Of a DNA stretch of 64,000 nucleotides, positions 53,769-63,681 are shown piece by piece (position 1 is the first letter of the stretch; each line of letters opens with the position of its first letter). The position numbers were made by a program, and so were the translations under genes. The stretch covers positions 3,872,538-3,936,537 of the forward strand of contig OX465118.1 of assembly GCA_949987565.1 (NCBI GenBank), given 5' to 3'. Source of the DNA: Luidia sarsii. Lineage: Eukaryota > Echinodermata > Asteroidea > Paxillosida > Luidiidae. The notes below the pieces were generated by a model, which saw only the letters and a program-made list of their open reading frames with translations, was not told where the DNA came from and did no database searches.

Positions 53769-54125
53769 GTAAGTTGGCAAAATCATGATCATAAAATTTA
53801 CTCTTCAAAACTTGTTTTAATAATTTCACAGTGTACCGGTAGTTAAAGAAGAATGAAACCCAGAGAAAAATGTTGGCTTATCTGATTGGACGTTAAAAAC
53901 AACCTGCAATTACCTATGTGCTACTCACCTACGAGTTTCATAAAGAGGGAAAAAACATGGAATTTGGTTTTCGAATTCGCGTTCCCGCAAACCGCCACCA
54001 TTTTGAATGGCCCGCCAGTCACTGCGGGGGGTATGACATCGCAACGGAAAACTCCCGCATGGGCCCACACGGATGTACCCCTTACTATACTGCGTGCAGT
54101 TTGTATACACTCGCGAGCTGAACGA

Positions 54126-54300
54126 TGGACTGCCAGGCTTTCGGATGTCACAATGTCAGCGGAAAAAAGCTGGGGAAATCTTTCCATTTCCCAACAAGGA
54201 CAAGAGACCTGTGTTGTTTAGGAAGTGGGCTGTGGCCATCAAAGTTGAGAAATGTCTCAAAGTCGGCTACAAATACAGTTGAAATGACGTGATTTGTAGC
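54126..54300 (+). pseudogene. THAP domain, element B forward copy
   Basis: Reads MDCQAFGCHNVSGKKLGKSF followed by HF; after a one-base shift WAVAIKVEKCLKVGYKYS and a stop. Same C2CH layout as element A, with a better preserved SFHF motif. Confidence 0.75.
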
Positions 54301-54689
54301 GTGGTGATTGCGTACAGTCTCGATCTACAAGCAGTTTTACACGTGTTTATAGCGAAGCTGTGTGTAGCTTATTGCGGGTCAGGGGTCATGCACTTCCCCG
54401 AAACCTCACTGCACACATGGCATGCAGCGCATGGTATGCATGCACACAATACTAGTGCTGGGACAACTCGTTGCGGTCAGCGACCAGGGAATAAACAGTG
54501 ATGGCGACTGGAGTCGCGTCGCCGATGTGCAAATTGCAGCACAAATAAAAATAAGGCACGGTACGTATATCCCCCTTCTTCCTCCATGGTACCATATATG
54601 TACGGCATGTTCCTTCGATATTTTTCTTGGCTTCGAGCCGGTGAGTTTGGCCAGCAATCCTCCTTCCAATTAATCCTCCTCAGTGAAGT

Positions 54690-54870
54690 GATCGCTACAA
54701 ATCACGTCATTTCGACTCAGTATTTGTAGCCGACTTTGAGAAATTTCTCAACTTTGATGTCCGCAGCCCACTTCCTTAACATCTCAGGTTTCTTGTCCTT
54801 GTTGGGAATTGCATGGAAAGATTTCCCCAGCTTTATCCCGCTGGTATTTTGACATCCAAAAGCCTGGCAG
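54690..54870 (-). pseudogene. THAP domain, element B inverted copy
   Basis: On the minus strand, GCATGGAAAGATTTCCCC (complement) and ATCACGTCATTTCGACTC mark the same THAP segment in the opposite orientation to the copy at 54126-54300. Confidence 0.7.
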
Positions 54871-55189
54871 TACACCATCGTTCAGCTCGCGAATGTTTAA
54901 CTGCACGCGATATGTACTGTACATGTAGTAGGGGTACATCCGTCCGGGCCCATGTTTTGTTTCAGCACAGTATGAACAGGCAAGTATGTAATGAAATTTA
55001 AACTTGCAAGCTGAAAAATATTGAGCAATTTCTTGTTATAGCTAATCGACTGTGGGTATCAGATGATGACTGAATATTATTGCTTCATTAGTGCATCTCA
55101 TGTTGAGGCAGAATCGTATGTCCCCAATTTAAGAAAATAATGTGGCTACCATGCATGAGTGGAGTTTTAAAAGAATGCTATGTGAGGGA

Positions 55190-55590
55190 GTGAGGTCCAG
55201 TATGATCATGGTGCTGATAAGTATGTTTGCTTTAGGCCTATTGCTGTGCCTTCACCACTAAAGAAGTTGAAACTGATCGTGGATGATGAAGAGCTTGTAA
55301 TAGCCGCAATTTGCCCTGGAAGGTTTGAAAACATGTGCGTATGCAACTGATCCTGCAAGGAATACACATCTCTCTACCACAAAAACTAAGGCAACAAACA
55401 TCAACTCTTGAACACTAAGGACATCTTGGTATTGTGGGAGCTAAGCAAAACCATCATACCGAGGTATGATAGCCTTCATTGGAAAAGGCAGCAGAGGAAT
55501 TCAGCAAATTGTGCCATGGATACTAAATCGTAGCATGACCTGAACTCCCTGAACCACTTAGACCAACCATGCTTCCCAACTAAGGATTGG
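55190..55590 (+). pseudogene. Gypsy integrase relic, zinc-binding region
   Basis: Near 55350 the + strand reads ISLPQKLRQQTSTLEH, a stop, GHLGIVGAKQN, then PSLEKAAEEFSKLCHGY and, after more stops, PELPEPLRPTMLPN. This is the order of the H..H..C..C region and the PEPLRPT segment before the catalytic core in some Ty3/gypsy integrases. Stops are frequent. Not the same family as the element at 1-7936. Confidence 0.6.
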
Positions 55591-56049
55591 ACGTTTAACC
55601 GTTTAAACAAAAAATTAAAATAACCGTTTAGAGATTTTTCTAAACGTTTAAACGAAACTTAGGGCCTACTGTTGAACAACATATAATTGACGCGATCTGG
55701 GTCATTTTTCTTTTTCAAACGTTGCTCCGAAAGCTGTCTTTCCGAAACACTTTAGCTCCGCCGGTCAAATCAAAGGAACTCTCCATTTGATCGAGCCAAT
55801 GTCTGAATGTGGTGACCGCACAGCAAAGGAGGTGGTCTTGTGCGTCTTGTACATGTATACAACACGGTTGCGCCGCTCACATGGTGATTGTCCAATCACA
55901 ACTTTTTATGGCACGAGAGTGACGCGTCCCTGTCGCGGTGCTTTTCAGCCAAATCACACTCGAATAAAGCTGTTTGGATTTGAAAAACACCACTTCGTGC
56001 CCATGCCATTATTTTGTATTTCTCTGAAATTGAAAAGTTAACGCCTGCC
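55591..56049. other. Intronic sequence, no gene recognised
   Basis: Contains a GTTTAAAC-rich imperfect palindrome at 55585-55660 (AACCGTTTAAACAA, AAACGTTTAAACG). Confidence 0.4.
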
Positions 56050-56720
56050 CGCCTGCCAAATTCATGCCCTCACCAATTGCCGCAGTGTCCTTATATTTGG
56101 AGGATTTTCACGGCAACGAATTGCCATGCACTTTTATAGCACATTGCTGTCGTGCGGCCCTTTTGGCCGACGGGTTAGTTGGGCAGATCGGACTACCGAC
56201 CAGCGCTGCCGTTAGCACAGCGCGCTAGACTACTATACTGTGTGCAGCACACATGGAAACTTCACCATACCGTGCGTACTGCCGGCAAAACATTGCGCAG
56301 TTTCATGTCAACGAACTTTTCGTCTGTGGGTACCAGTGAATCTTGGACATCGCTGGCTGTACCAAACAACAGGTACCAACGGTAGTTGGGAGCGATTTAC
56401 GTCGCACGATAGATAGATTGCGCAATAACACGTGGTTGGGTTGCGTGTGAGAGTAGAATCATAGAGATGTCAAGAGTTTGCGCGTTCGATCGCAGGTGCC
56501 TTTTAACCAGGCCCCGAAAGGAGAAAGCCATACAGCAAAAGGAGCTACAATTTCTACACGATACAGCACAAAAATGTCGCACTCTTTAGGCCTATTCCCT
56601 TTTTTCAGGTAGGCCTACGTAGTACGTGCATGATCGTTTTTCTCACTTTTTTGACGAGAACACTTTGGCACAGCTAGCCCACATCACGATTCCTTGTTTT
56701 TGGTGCGTTGATATACAAAA
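56050..56720. mobile_element. MITE family X, copy 2 (partial, inverted)
   Basis: 56400-56680 is the reverse complement of sequence at 39530-39790 (ACACGTGGTTGGGTTGCGTG, AGGTAGGCCTACGTAGTACG), and 56080-56140 matches the complement of 40190-40260. The CGCGAA-rich TIR is not preserved. Confidence 0.7.
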
Positions 56721-57821
56721 TAAAAATAAATTCTTCTAGAATCTGCAGTTCTCCACCAACAGTGCAGACGTAACGTGGACACCAAAGCCAATAAATCATT
56801 TTAATGCAAGTAATACATAGGCATAGAATTTCCTTAACAACTAATCATAAAATAATTGTATTTAAGAAGTAAAAATCAAAACATAACTTTAGATTGACCT
56901 ACGAATGCAATCATTGACCGAGGAAAGAAAAAACTAAGACCATGTCAGTTCATTTCTTCTCAATATTTTCACATGCATGATGTTTATTTCCACAAAGTCA
57001 CATTGAACTCAAGTGAACAAAGAAACAAACATTCCTTTGGTTTTAAATGCACAGATATACTTCAGAAAATCATAGTTTGGGAAAATATTAAAACTTGAAC
57101 TACTCAATATTGAAATATGGTTTACTCATGAACTCCTGTGCATACGTAACGTGGACACCGTGTCATGTTACATCACACAACATTTTTTTTCCTTTGATGG
57201 TTGGGAATTTTTGGCTTTAAATTTGGCTTTTGGCTTCCTTTGGCTTTTACATCGACCAATGCTGTAGGTTTCGAGACCATTTTTCCCTGGTCTCGGTCTC
57301 GTTACCCTGTGGTCTTGGTCTTGGACCCTTCCGGTCTCGGATATTGTCTTGCTTCGAGACCGCCATTATTTACATGTGAACATGTGGAATTGATTTGTTA
57401 TCTTTTTTTTCTAAGCTCCCGGTCTGTTGAAAACAAAAAAACCTTTATGGGAACTACACATACATGTAGGGCATTTTGCCCAGGGCTGATGAGTAGTTAA
57501 TGACACTGTAAACTCCATGCATCAGAGGGTGGAAGGTTGGAAACATCACGCAAAACCAATACTCATATCATGCGGGGCCTCATTCTACATGTATGGTTCC
57601 ACAAACTTCCCCGTACCAATACCATGGGTCCTGGTACTGTGTAAAATGCAATACACACGTAAAATCACAAAATAATGAGAGCACATGCAATCTTACGTAT
57701 GCATGTGGGACGTAAGGGAATACCAATCAATGACTTTGTTGAAGCATTTTCCATCAAGGGGAATTACTTCACATGAGTCACCTGTTTTGCCATTTTGGTC
57801 TTAGGAAGTCTGTTATGTATA
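56721..57821. other. Intronic sequence, no gene recognised
   Basis: 57270-57365 has repeated GGTCTCG words, similar to 62600-62660. No coding signal. Confidence 0.4.
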
Positions 57822-57904
57822 TACCGTAAATTCCCGCGTATAAGGCGCACTTTTTTTCACCGACGTGAAAACCCAAAGTTGGGGGTGCGCCTTATACGCG
57901 GGTA
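57822..57904. mobile_element. Palindromic mini-MITE of about 80 bp
   Basis: CCCGCGTATAAGGCGCAC at 57834 is inverted exactly as GTGCGCCTTATACGCGGG at 57885, preceded by TACCGTAAATT. The motif resembles the CCGTAAAATCC...TGCGCACCCCCAACTTT ends of the element at 47362-50930. Confidence 0.72.
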
Positions 57905-58721
57905 CAGCCCGCTGGCGGTCTTGTTAGTAGGGTTTGCGATCATTGCGCGGCACAAGTAAAAGGTTCTAAAACACTATTTGCCCGTATGAGCCTAACCAGT
58001 GTTGATCCCCGGCAGCTGTAACCAATCAGCGTGAAGCCTGATTCACCAAAGGAGCTTGCACTAACGCTCAGTCCATCAAACCTTGGCTACACTCGGTTGC
58101 GCCACTTTGATTCACCGGTATTCCCAAAACCTTTGTATTCCTTTGTGCCGCATGCCACCGTGTCACCCTTGCCACATGCACTGTGCATTACCGGTACTAC
58201 AGGTACAATGTACATGTACAAGTACATACATGTACATGTAGGTAGCGTCCCTTTGTTATAGTTGAACTCCGCGCGCGGTACATCAGAGGATGCAGCTTTT
58301 ACCACTGTGGCCGCTGGCCGCTGTTCGCTTGCGTGTGGGAAAGTGACCTTTGACCACCCGCCGAGTGCACCCGCTGAACAGGAGCAACAAGTAATTCTAC
58401 TGGTAATTCTAATGGTCGCCTGTAGGAAAGTGACTTTAGCGTAAGGCAATAAGTGAGCTTCGTTGTGGCGTCGCATATTGATCAAACATGTACCACTTTC
58501 CCACTGCGAAAGTAGAGACACTTTTGGCGAAAGATCGGGCGATGTGGACCGTACCGATGTTTCTCACGACGCGGCGTTGGGGCTATCGCAGCGTAGCCTC
58601 GGCGCGAATACAGGAAGCATCCTCCACCATGATTTCCGCAAGTCACTCAAATGTAGAAATTGCAGTGCGCCAGACATGACGTAATGTTTGTGTCCATGTG
58701 CCTCATCCAATGAAAATGCAG
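57905..58721. other. Intronic sequence, no gene recognised
   Basis: A GTACATGTACA-rich stretch at 58203-58242. Overlapping ORFs without recognisable domains. Confidence 0.4.
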
Positions 58722-59270
58722 CCTGTAATCACGTGCGTAGATAGTCTTGTTACCAGTCCGTATGTGCTACTTACGGTACTCCGTGACCTTCCTTACTGAG
58801 TCGTGGGTAAGGTTGTTCGATATCACGACATTTATAGATTTTGCAATATCGCTTTCCGATGATTATTGCATTATTGTAAAAATGTACTGGTTTCCCAGCC
58901 CCATTATCGCCAGTCAGTAGGCTTGTATAGGGCAAACATCAGAGGGATCTTGAAGGGCGATAAGCTTTCGTAAGTTAAAACAATTTAAAATCATTAACAA
59001 ATTAAAAACGATTTACAAAGAATCCCAAATCAGTCTCAAAATTAAAAACGATTTCAAAAGAATCCAAAATCAGTCTCAAAATTATAACTGGTGCCTCAAA
59101 CCCCATGCAGTTTTTACTCAGTTGGGATCAGGAGAAAAAAAAATGCGTAACCAAACGTTTTGCCTTGCCTTTTTCTCAATGCATCCTGTAATCACGTGCG
59201 TAGGTAGTCTTGTTACCAGTCCGCATGTGCTACTTACGGTACTCCGTGACCTTCTTTAGTGGGTCGTGGG
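58722..59270. repeat. Direct repeat of 87 bp, 462 bp apart
   Basis: CCTGTAATCACGTGCGTAGA...GTGACCTTC at 58722-58808 recurs at 59184-59270 with a handful of changes. The second copy is joined to the YR gene fragment, so the first is probably a duplicated piece of the same element. Confidence 0.85.
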
Positions 59271-59661
59271 TGCGACTGTCGGTGATTTTACAGTTTGATT
59301 GGCTGACGTTACTGAGATCACTGAAGCGGAGGAATCCAGCGTAGCTGATGAAACAAACAAATAAGAGTCGTAAGTCAGCCAGAGTAGCCGTAGAGCTTCC
59401 ATAAGATTCGAAGAGCTGCGTCATAATGGTTGGTGAAATGGTTTCTTTTCGGTTAGGGGTCAAGGCCGTAGCTCGTCTGTAGCCTTGTAACGTCATCTTG
59501 ACAAGTGGCTCGTCGGTGGGCGAGGGCAAACCTGCTAGTCCGTGGACCCATTTGACTGCAGCTGCTGTTGTATCGGCAGTAGACTTGTGGTTGAGTGGAA
59601 CAAGTGAAGTTAAGTACAGGCAGAAGTCGACGGCTTGGACTGGGAACACTGTTATGTCCAC
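59230..59661 (-). pseudogene. Tyrosine recombinase fragment of a third YR retroelement
   Basis: The 143-codon ORF reads AVDFCLYLTSLVPLNHKSTA, AAAVKWVHGLAGLPSPTDEP, LQGYRRATALTPNRKETISP and FVCFISYAGFLRFSDLS. This gives the N-terminal SAM-like part and the first catalytic Arg. It resembles the XerD-like recombinases of DIRS-order or Crypton elements. The His-x-x-Arg and Tyr boxes are missing. The presence of RNase H upstream argues for a retroelement rather than a Crypton. Confidence 0.75.
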
Positions 59662-60639
59662 TTTAGATGATGCCCAGGTCTCCCAATGTTTCCAGGCCGA
59701 TGAGTAGGTTTAGGTAGTGGACGAAGCCTTGGCCGATAGGAGTAATGAAGGCAACTGTTGTCTGGCTAGTAGTTGAAGTCCTTGGTCGGTAAATCGACGA
59801 TTTTCTGAAATAGAATGTAAACAAAAAGACAGCAAAAAGACAGCAAAAAACAGCTTGAGGTAGCTGAATTGTCAAAACTGACACTTTGTACATTTTCTTT
59901 TTTGGTTGGCATTAAAAACCAGTCATGATAGTGGCGCGAAGGCCATAAAACATCGCAGCGCCAGTTCGGCGTCCAACACCGACGGTGGCCACAAAAAACC
60001 CCCACTTGGGAGGAAACGTGGGCGCGACCCGGATGTTGGACGAAGGTCGCGCACCCTTGCTCCGAACGACGCTGTGACAATACTAAGAACAAGTGGGTTG
60101 GGAGGGCGGGGAATACGAGGAGGTTGCTCAACCGAGAGTGAAGTTGAATGAACAACTTTGCGTTTATAATAACGACTCTGAAAGGAGTTACGTAACAAAG
60201 CGCGCAAAGAATTAGCGTGCTTACACCTGTCGTGTGATAACGAAAAGAAAAGTCACTTTCTTTCTTCGTCCCTCCGAAGAAATTTTTTTTCTTTTCTATA
60301 TCTACCTCATGTGAGACAAAAGAAAAACATTTGACACCAATTTTTTTGAGCACATGTGGTAGGAAGAGCCGCCTACCTCGTGATAACGCCAATAGAAGGG
60401 TGGTGACACAAGCAATTGAATTCAAGTGACAAGATAATAATAATAATTAAGTTTATCCGCTGGTATTATGATGCACGCAAATCGGCATCTGCCATAAAAG
60501 GCCGTGCTCGGTGGCGATAGACGAATGTCGAGCCGAGCTGTTACTTCAACACTCAGTGCAAAAAAGCGCACTGTAGGCAAGTGCCCAGTTCAGAAATACA
60601 AAATCCAAAATTAGATTTATGTGAAGCTAGAAAGGGATC
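59662..60639. other. Region between YR and RNase H relics, with repeat copy
   Basis: Holds the left copy (60117-60260) of a 145-bp direct repeat. No gene recognised; the long minus ORF at 59766-60425 has no recognisable domain. Confidence 0.45.
60117..60260. repeat. 145-bp direct repeat, left copy
   Basis: GAGGTTGCTCAACCGAGAGT...CACCTGTCGTGTGATAACG, about 90% identical to 62310-62455. Probably the 5' end of the YR element family on the minus strand. Confidence 0.85.
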
Positions 60640-60930
60640 AAAGCGAATCGCATAAGTTATCTTGAAACTGAAATGAGCTCTGATCGATTGACCAATCGTC
60701 GAAATCATGAATTCTACTGATTTTATCTGCGATCTTGTTTTCATTTCAAGGTAACCACTCGGGTAGCAAAAAGCAACCGAGTTCTTTGGCCATGTCGAAT
60801 ATTTCAACTGCAAGTTTGTGTAATTCAGGCTTTGGGCTGCCGCACTGGATGATAATAGGAATGTTAGAATTATCGGTGTACCATATGACGTTCTTACCAG
60901 ATACTGCAAAATTAACTGTTTAAGTACATT
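60640..60930 (-). pseudogene. RNase H of the third YR retroelement
   Basis: Minus strand reads VIWYTDNSNIPIIIQCGSPK and ELGCFLLPEWLP, a stop, then NENKIADKISRIHDFDDWSI. WYTDN holds a catalytic Asp and ADKISR is the closing block of RNase H in DIRS-order elements. RT was not found upstream. Confidence 0.72.
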
Positions 60931-61749
60931 ACGCACAGCAGCTGATTCGCGCCATGTGGAACTTTTTTCTCTGTTCGGCTTGGATCCATATACCGTGTAC
61001 TTGAAGATTGGAACGACCTTCGATATGTGGCGAAAATCGCCAGAATATCTAGTTATCTTTCAGCTTAAGTGGTTATTGATGTGGACCACTGATCTCATTA
61101 CAATTAGATTTAGGTTAGGACATTTCTCCAATTTGTGATACATTTAAATTTAGGACTTTATTTCTTTTAGCTGTACTTCGGAAGGTGCGGTACGCTGACT
61201 CTCGGTCATACTGGCTGTGAAGTTCCAGTAACGTATTGCTGTACGTTCACGATCCAGGCGCGGTACGACTGAGAGCCAGTACATGCGCACTGTGCATCCG
61301 TTACAAGCTACCGTAGATGTGTTCTATTGAGCCAATCACTGCATTGTGTTAGGACGCACACGCACATGCGTACGCGCATAAACAGAGTGCGTCTACGCAG
61401 AGCATGTCCATTCTGGGCCTATAAAAACGGCCAGTTGCCGATGATCTGGGTCTGTTTTCCTTTGGGGATAGACCGCTCAAGACCTCAAGACTTAAAAAGG
61501 CTCAAGACCCCAAGACCACAAGACCCCAAGACCCCATGCCTATGCGAGGCCGTCTGTCCCAGGGCGGGAACGGCCTGTAGAAAACACTCTCCACGTTACT
61601 CTCCAGGGCGGAGATTAGGGTTTATTTACCTACCGTAAGATAAGTTCTGTTACATGGCATCGAAATGAATAGCAAAAGGCCACAAATCTAATTAGATGAA
61701 CGTTACCAAAACCATACGACAAAATAATAGTCTAGTATTGTGAATTATT
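60931..61749. other. Intronic sequence, no gene recognised
   Basis: A short CAAGACC-type repeat occurs at 61483-61537. No domains recognised. Confidence 0.4.
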
Positions 61750-61752
61750 GGT

Positions 61753-62290
61753 TCAACAGAGGGCGCTGTTGCAGTGCTGTGATAGAGTTGGATACTGAAC
61801 AATAATGCAACAATAATGCTGTTGACCAGTGGAAGGAGGACGCACAGGAATGCGAACCTTGGCCTTGGACTTCTTAGCGGATTCAGCCTTCTTTGTAGCC
61901 GCCATTTTTTCGGCCTTGCGGAGTCGTTTTTCATCGTCTGAGCCTTCGGCTAAATCGTCGGTAATATACTCCTTAACAGTCGCCCAACCTTGAGAGGAAC
62001 GGTCGGCCAGTTTTATCAGTTTTTGGCGTTGCTTGATGTCAGCGCTGGTTTCGTTCAGAGTATCCCTGACTGCGTGGGGTTCACCGGCTTCCAGAGAGGC
62101 CAAGACAGCGTCAATTTGGGCAGCAAGCTTCTCGCAATGGCAAAGTCAGGAGGATTTTCAAGTGAGGTCCGCTGCTTCTTGACAGCTGACTCGACCTTGG
62201 TGTCGATGGATTTAGAGAGCGATCTGATGCCTAGAAGAATCTCCTGGTTGGAATTAGCGTCGGGATTGCACAGGTTCATAGTGAATGAAG
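61753..62290 (-). pseudogene. ORF1-like protein of the third YR retroelement
   Basis: The N-terminal part (62280-62150) reads MNLCNPDANSNQEILLGIRS and SIDTKVESAVKKQRTSLENP. After a frameshift near 62130 the ORF 61753-62103 reads RDTLNETSADIKQRQKLIKL, RSSQGWATVKEYITDDLAEG and a Lys/Ala-rich helix. This Asp/Glu-rich then Lys-rich layout is seen in first ORFs of DIRS-order elements. The assignment is by position and style, not by a diagnostic motif. Confidence 0.55.
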
Positions 62291-62309
62291 TGCATAGGTT
62301 ATAGGTATA

Positions 62310-62455
62310 AGTGAGGAGGTTGCTCAACCGAGAGTGAAGTTGAATGGACAACTCGGCGTTTATAAGAACGACTCCAAAAGAAGTTACGTAACAAAGCGCG
62401 CAAGGAATTTGCGTGCTTACACCTGTCGTGTGATAACGAGAAGAAAAGTCGCATC
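62310..62455. repeat. 145-bp direct repeat, right copy
   Basis: Matches 60117-60260. Lies immediately upstream (minus strand) of the ORF1-like protein. Confidence 0.85.
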
Positions 62456-63298
62456 CTAACATTCCTAACAAGAATGAGATCTAACCTTGGAGATGACTTA
62501 TGACAAATGTTAAACAATAAAACTGTAAAATCACTCACATCGTACTGTTTCGTACAAATTAATTAATTTTCTTCACTTTTACTGTGTCATCCTTTCATTA
62601 CAGTCTCATCTCGGTTTCGACCTTTTGCAAAGTTTTTGGTCTCGGTCTCGAACTAATGGGTCTCGACTACAACACTGGAATCGGCTAATGTTTGGTTTTG
62701 CTGAACAGTTTGATTTTTAGGCTTTGTCACATTTGGACTTGCTGCCTTGATGCAGTCTTATCCTAAGTGAGGTTCTTGGATCTTGGCGTCATCCTCAATT
62801 TCCTTCAGGGCCTAATACAATAAAAAAAACAATGAGAATATCTAATAATAGCAACCAGTTTTACATCTTTTTAAAGTTGAAAGGCAGAGTTTGAAAAACA
62901 TGTAAAAGCAATCCACTGCAGAATTCAAGAAAATAAATCGTTAATTTCAATTGAAGAAAATTGACCATTGATATTAAATACTGTAGGTATGTACGTATCT
63001 TTGACAAATTTTTGGAAGGTGCCCAGTACTTGCAACATATGGAAATTTATGAAAAATGCAAACCTCAACTTAAGATTTTTTTTGTTTTTTTTTTTTGGTT
63101 TTTTTTTTTTCGGGGGGGGCAAAAAGGGCACGGTGACCAAGTCAAATATATAGGGCAAGGCCAAACTGAAGAGGTTGTTTTGTGGGGCACTTCGGCCAGC
63201 AAGAAGAGCCATGACAGCACAGCCTTTATGGCCGGCATTCATTTTAAGCCCTGCACTAATGAGCTTGTTCTTCTGTTCTTACTTTGCTGTATTTATAG
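62456..63298. other. Intronic sequence before the last exon
   Basis: T-rich and G-rich low complexity at 63078-63120. No gene recognised. Confidence 0.45.
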
Positions 63299-63404
63299 TG
63301 CTGAATCCAAGAAATTAAAGGAAAAGTGCAGGTGGAGTAGCTCTGTATGCTTTGGACAAGTGCTCAGGAATGCTAGTGCAATAGGAGATATTCGAGACTG
63401 CCCG
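63299..63404 (+). CDS. USP53/USP54-like gene, exon (USP domain)
   Basis: Acceptor TTTATAG ending at 63298, donor GTAAGA at 63405, 106 bases. With the TG carried from the exon at 53768 the frame reads C, then AESKKLKEKCRWSSS and VCFGQVLRNASAIGDIRDCP. The FG.(L/V)L.NAS..GD.R.CP segment is diagnostic for USP53/USP54. It ends in phase 0; the following exon, expected to start with a Ser-Asn-Cys-Gly-like segment, is outside the window. The catalytic His box is therefore also outside. Confidence 0.92.
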
Positions 63405-63459
63405 GTAAGAAATATTTGTAATTATATTGAACCAATCATGCACGCAATCCACTGAGCTT

Positions 63460-63681
63460 TATTTTGTTTAAAGTAATATACAAAAATGTTGCAAACTGCT
63501 TACTGACTAAAATTACCAAAATGCAAATCTTAAAATTTATTGGGCCTGACGTTTCGATCCTAGCAGGACCTTTCTCAAAGGCAGAGGCCCTCTCAAAGGC
63601 AAAGGCCCTCTGCCTTTGAGAAAGGTCCTGCTTAGGATCGAAACGTCAGGCCCACTAAATTTTAATATTGTTTAATGTAAC
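63460..63681. mobile_element. Two PLE ends joined head to head
   Basis: 63474-63590 is a minus-strand terminal repeat (GTAATATACAAAAATGTTGC...CTCAAAGGCAGAG) and 63605-63667 a plus-strand one (TGCCTTTGAGAAAGGTCCTG...CACTAAATTTTAA). Similar words TTGTTTAAAGTAA and TTGTTTAATGTAA flank the pair and may be the target duplication. Confidence 0.8.

Larger units (their letters stand above)
53843..54990 (+). mobile_element. Kolobok-like element B, rearranged
   Basis: Starts at TTAA (53843-53846) with the same AGAAGAATGAAACCCAGAG end and first 460 bases as element A. It then switches at about 54300 to sequence that matches element A in reverse orientation (for example CGAGCCGGTGAGTTTGGCC at 54635). 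A second, inverted THAP segment lies at 54690-54860. The right TTAA end was not found. Confidence 0.75.
53769..63298 (+). other. USP53/54-like gene, intron of 9.5 kb
   Basis: Starts GTAAGT and ends TTTATAG. It contains Kolobok-like copy B, a gypsy integrase relic, two MITEs and a third YR-retroelement relic. Confidence 0.8.

Noticed and set aside
59230..59661. Crypton DNA transposon
   Set aside because: The recombinase alone would fit, but RNase H remains lie upstream on the same strand, favouring a DIRS-order retroelement.
59766..60425. 219-codon minus ORF
   Set aside because: Composed of hydrophobic and basic stretches without a domain and overlapping the 145-bp repeat whose other copy is not open in the same way.
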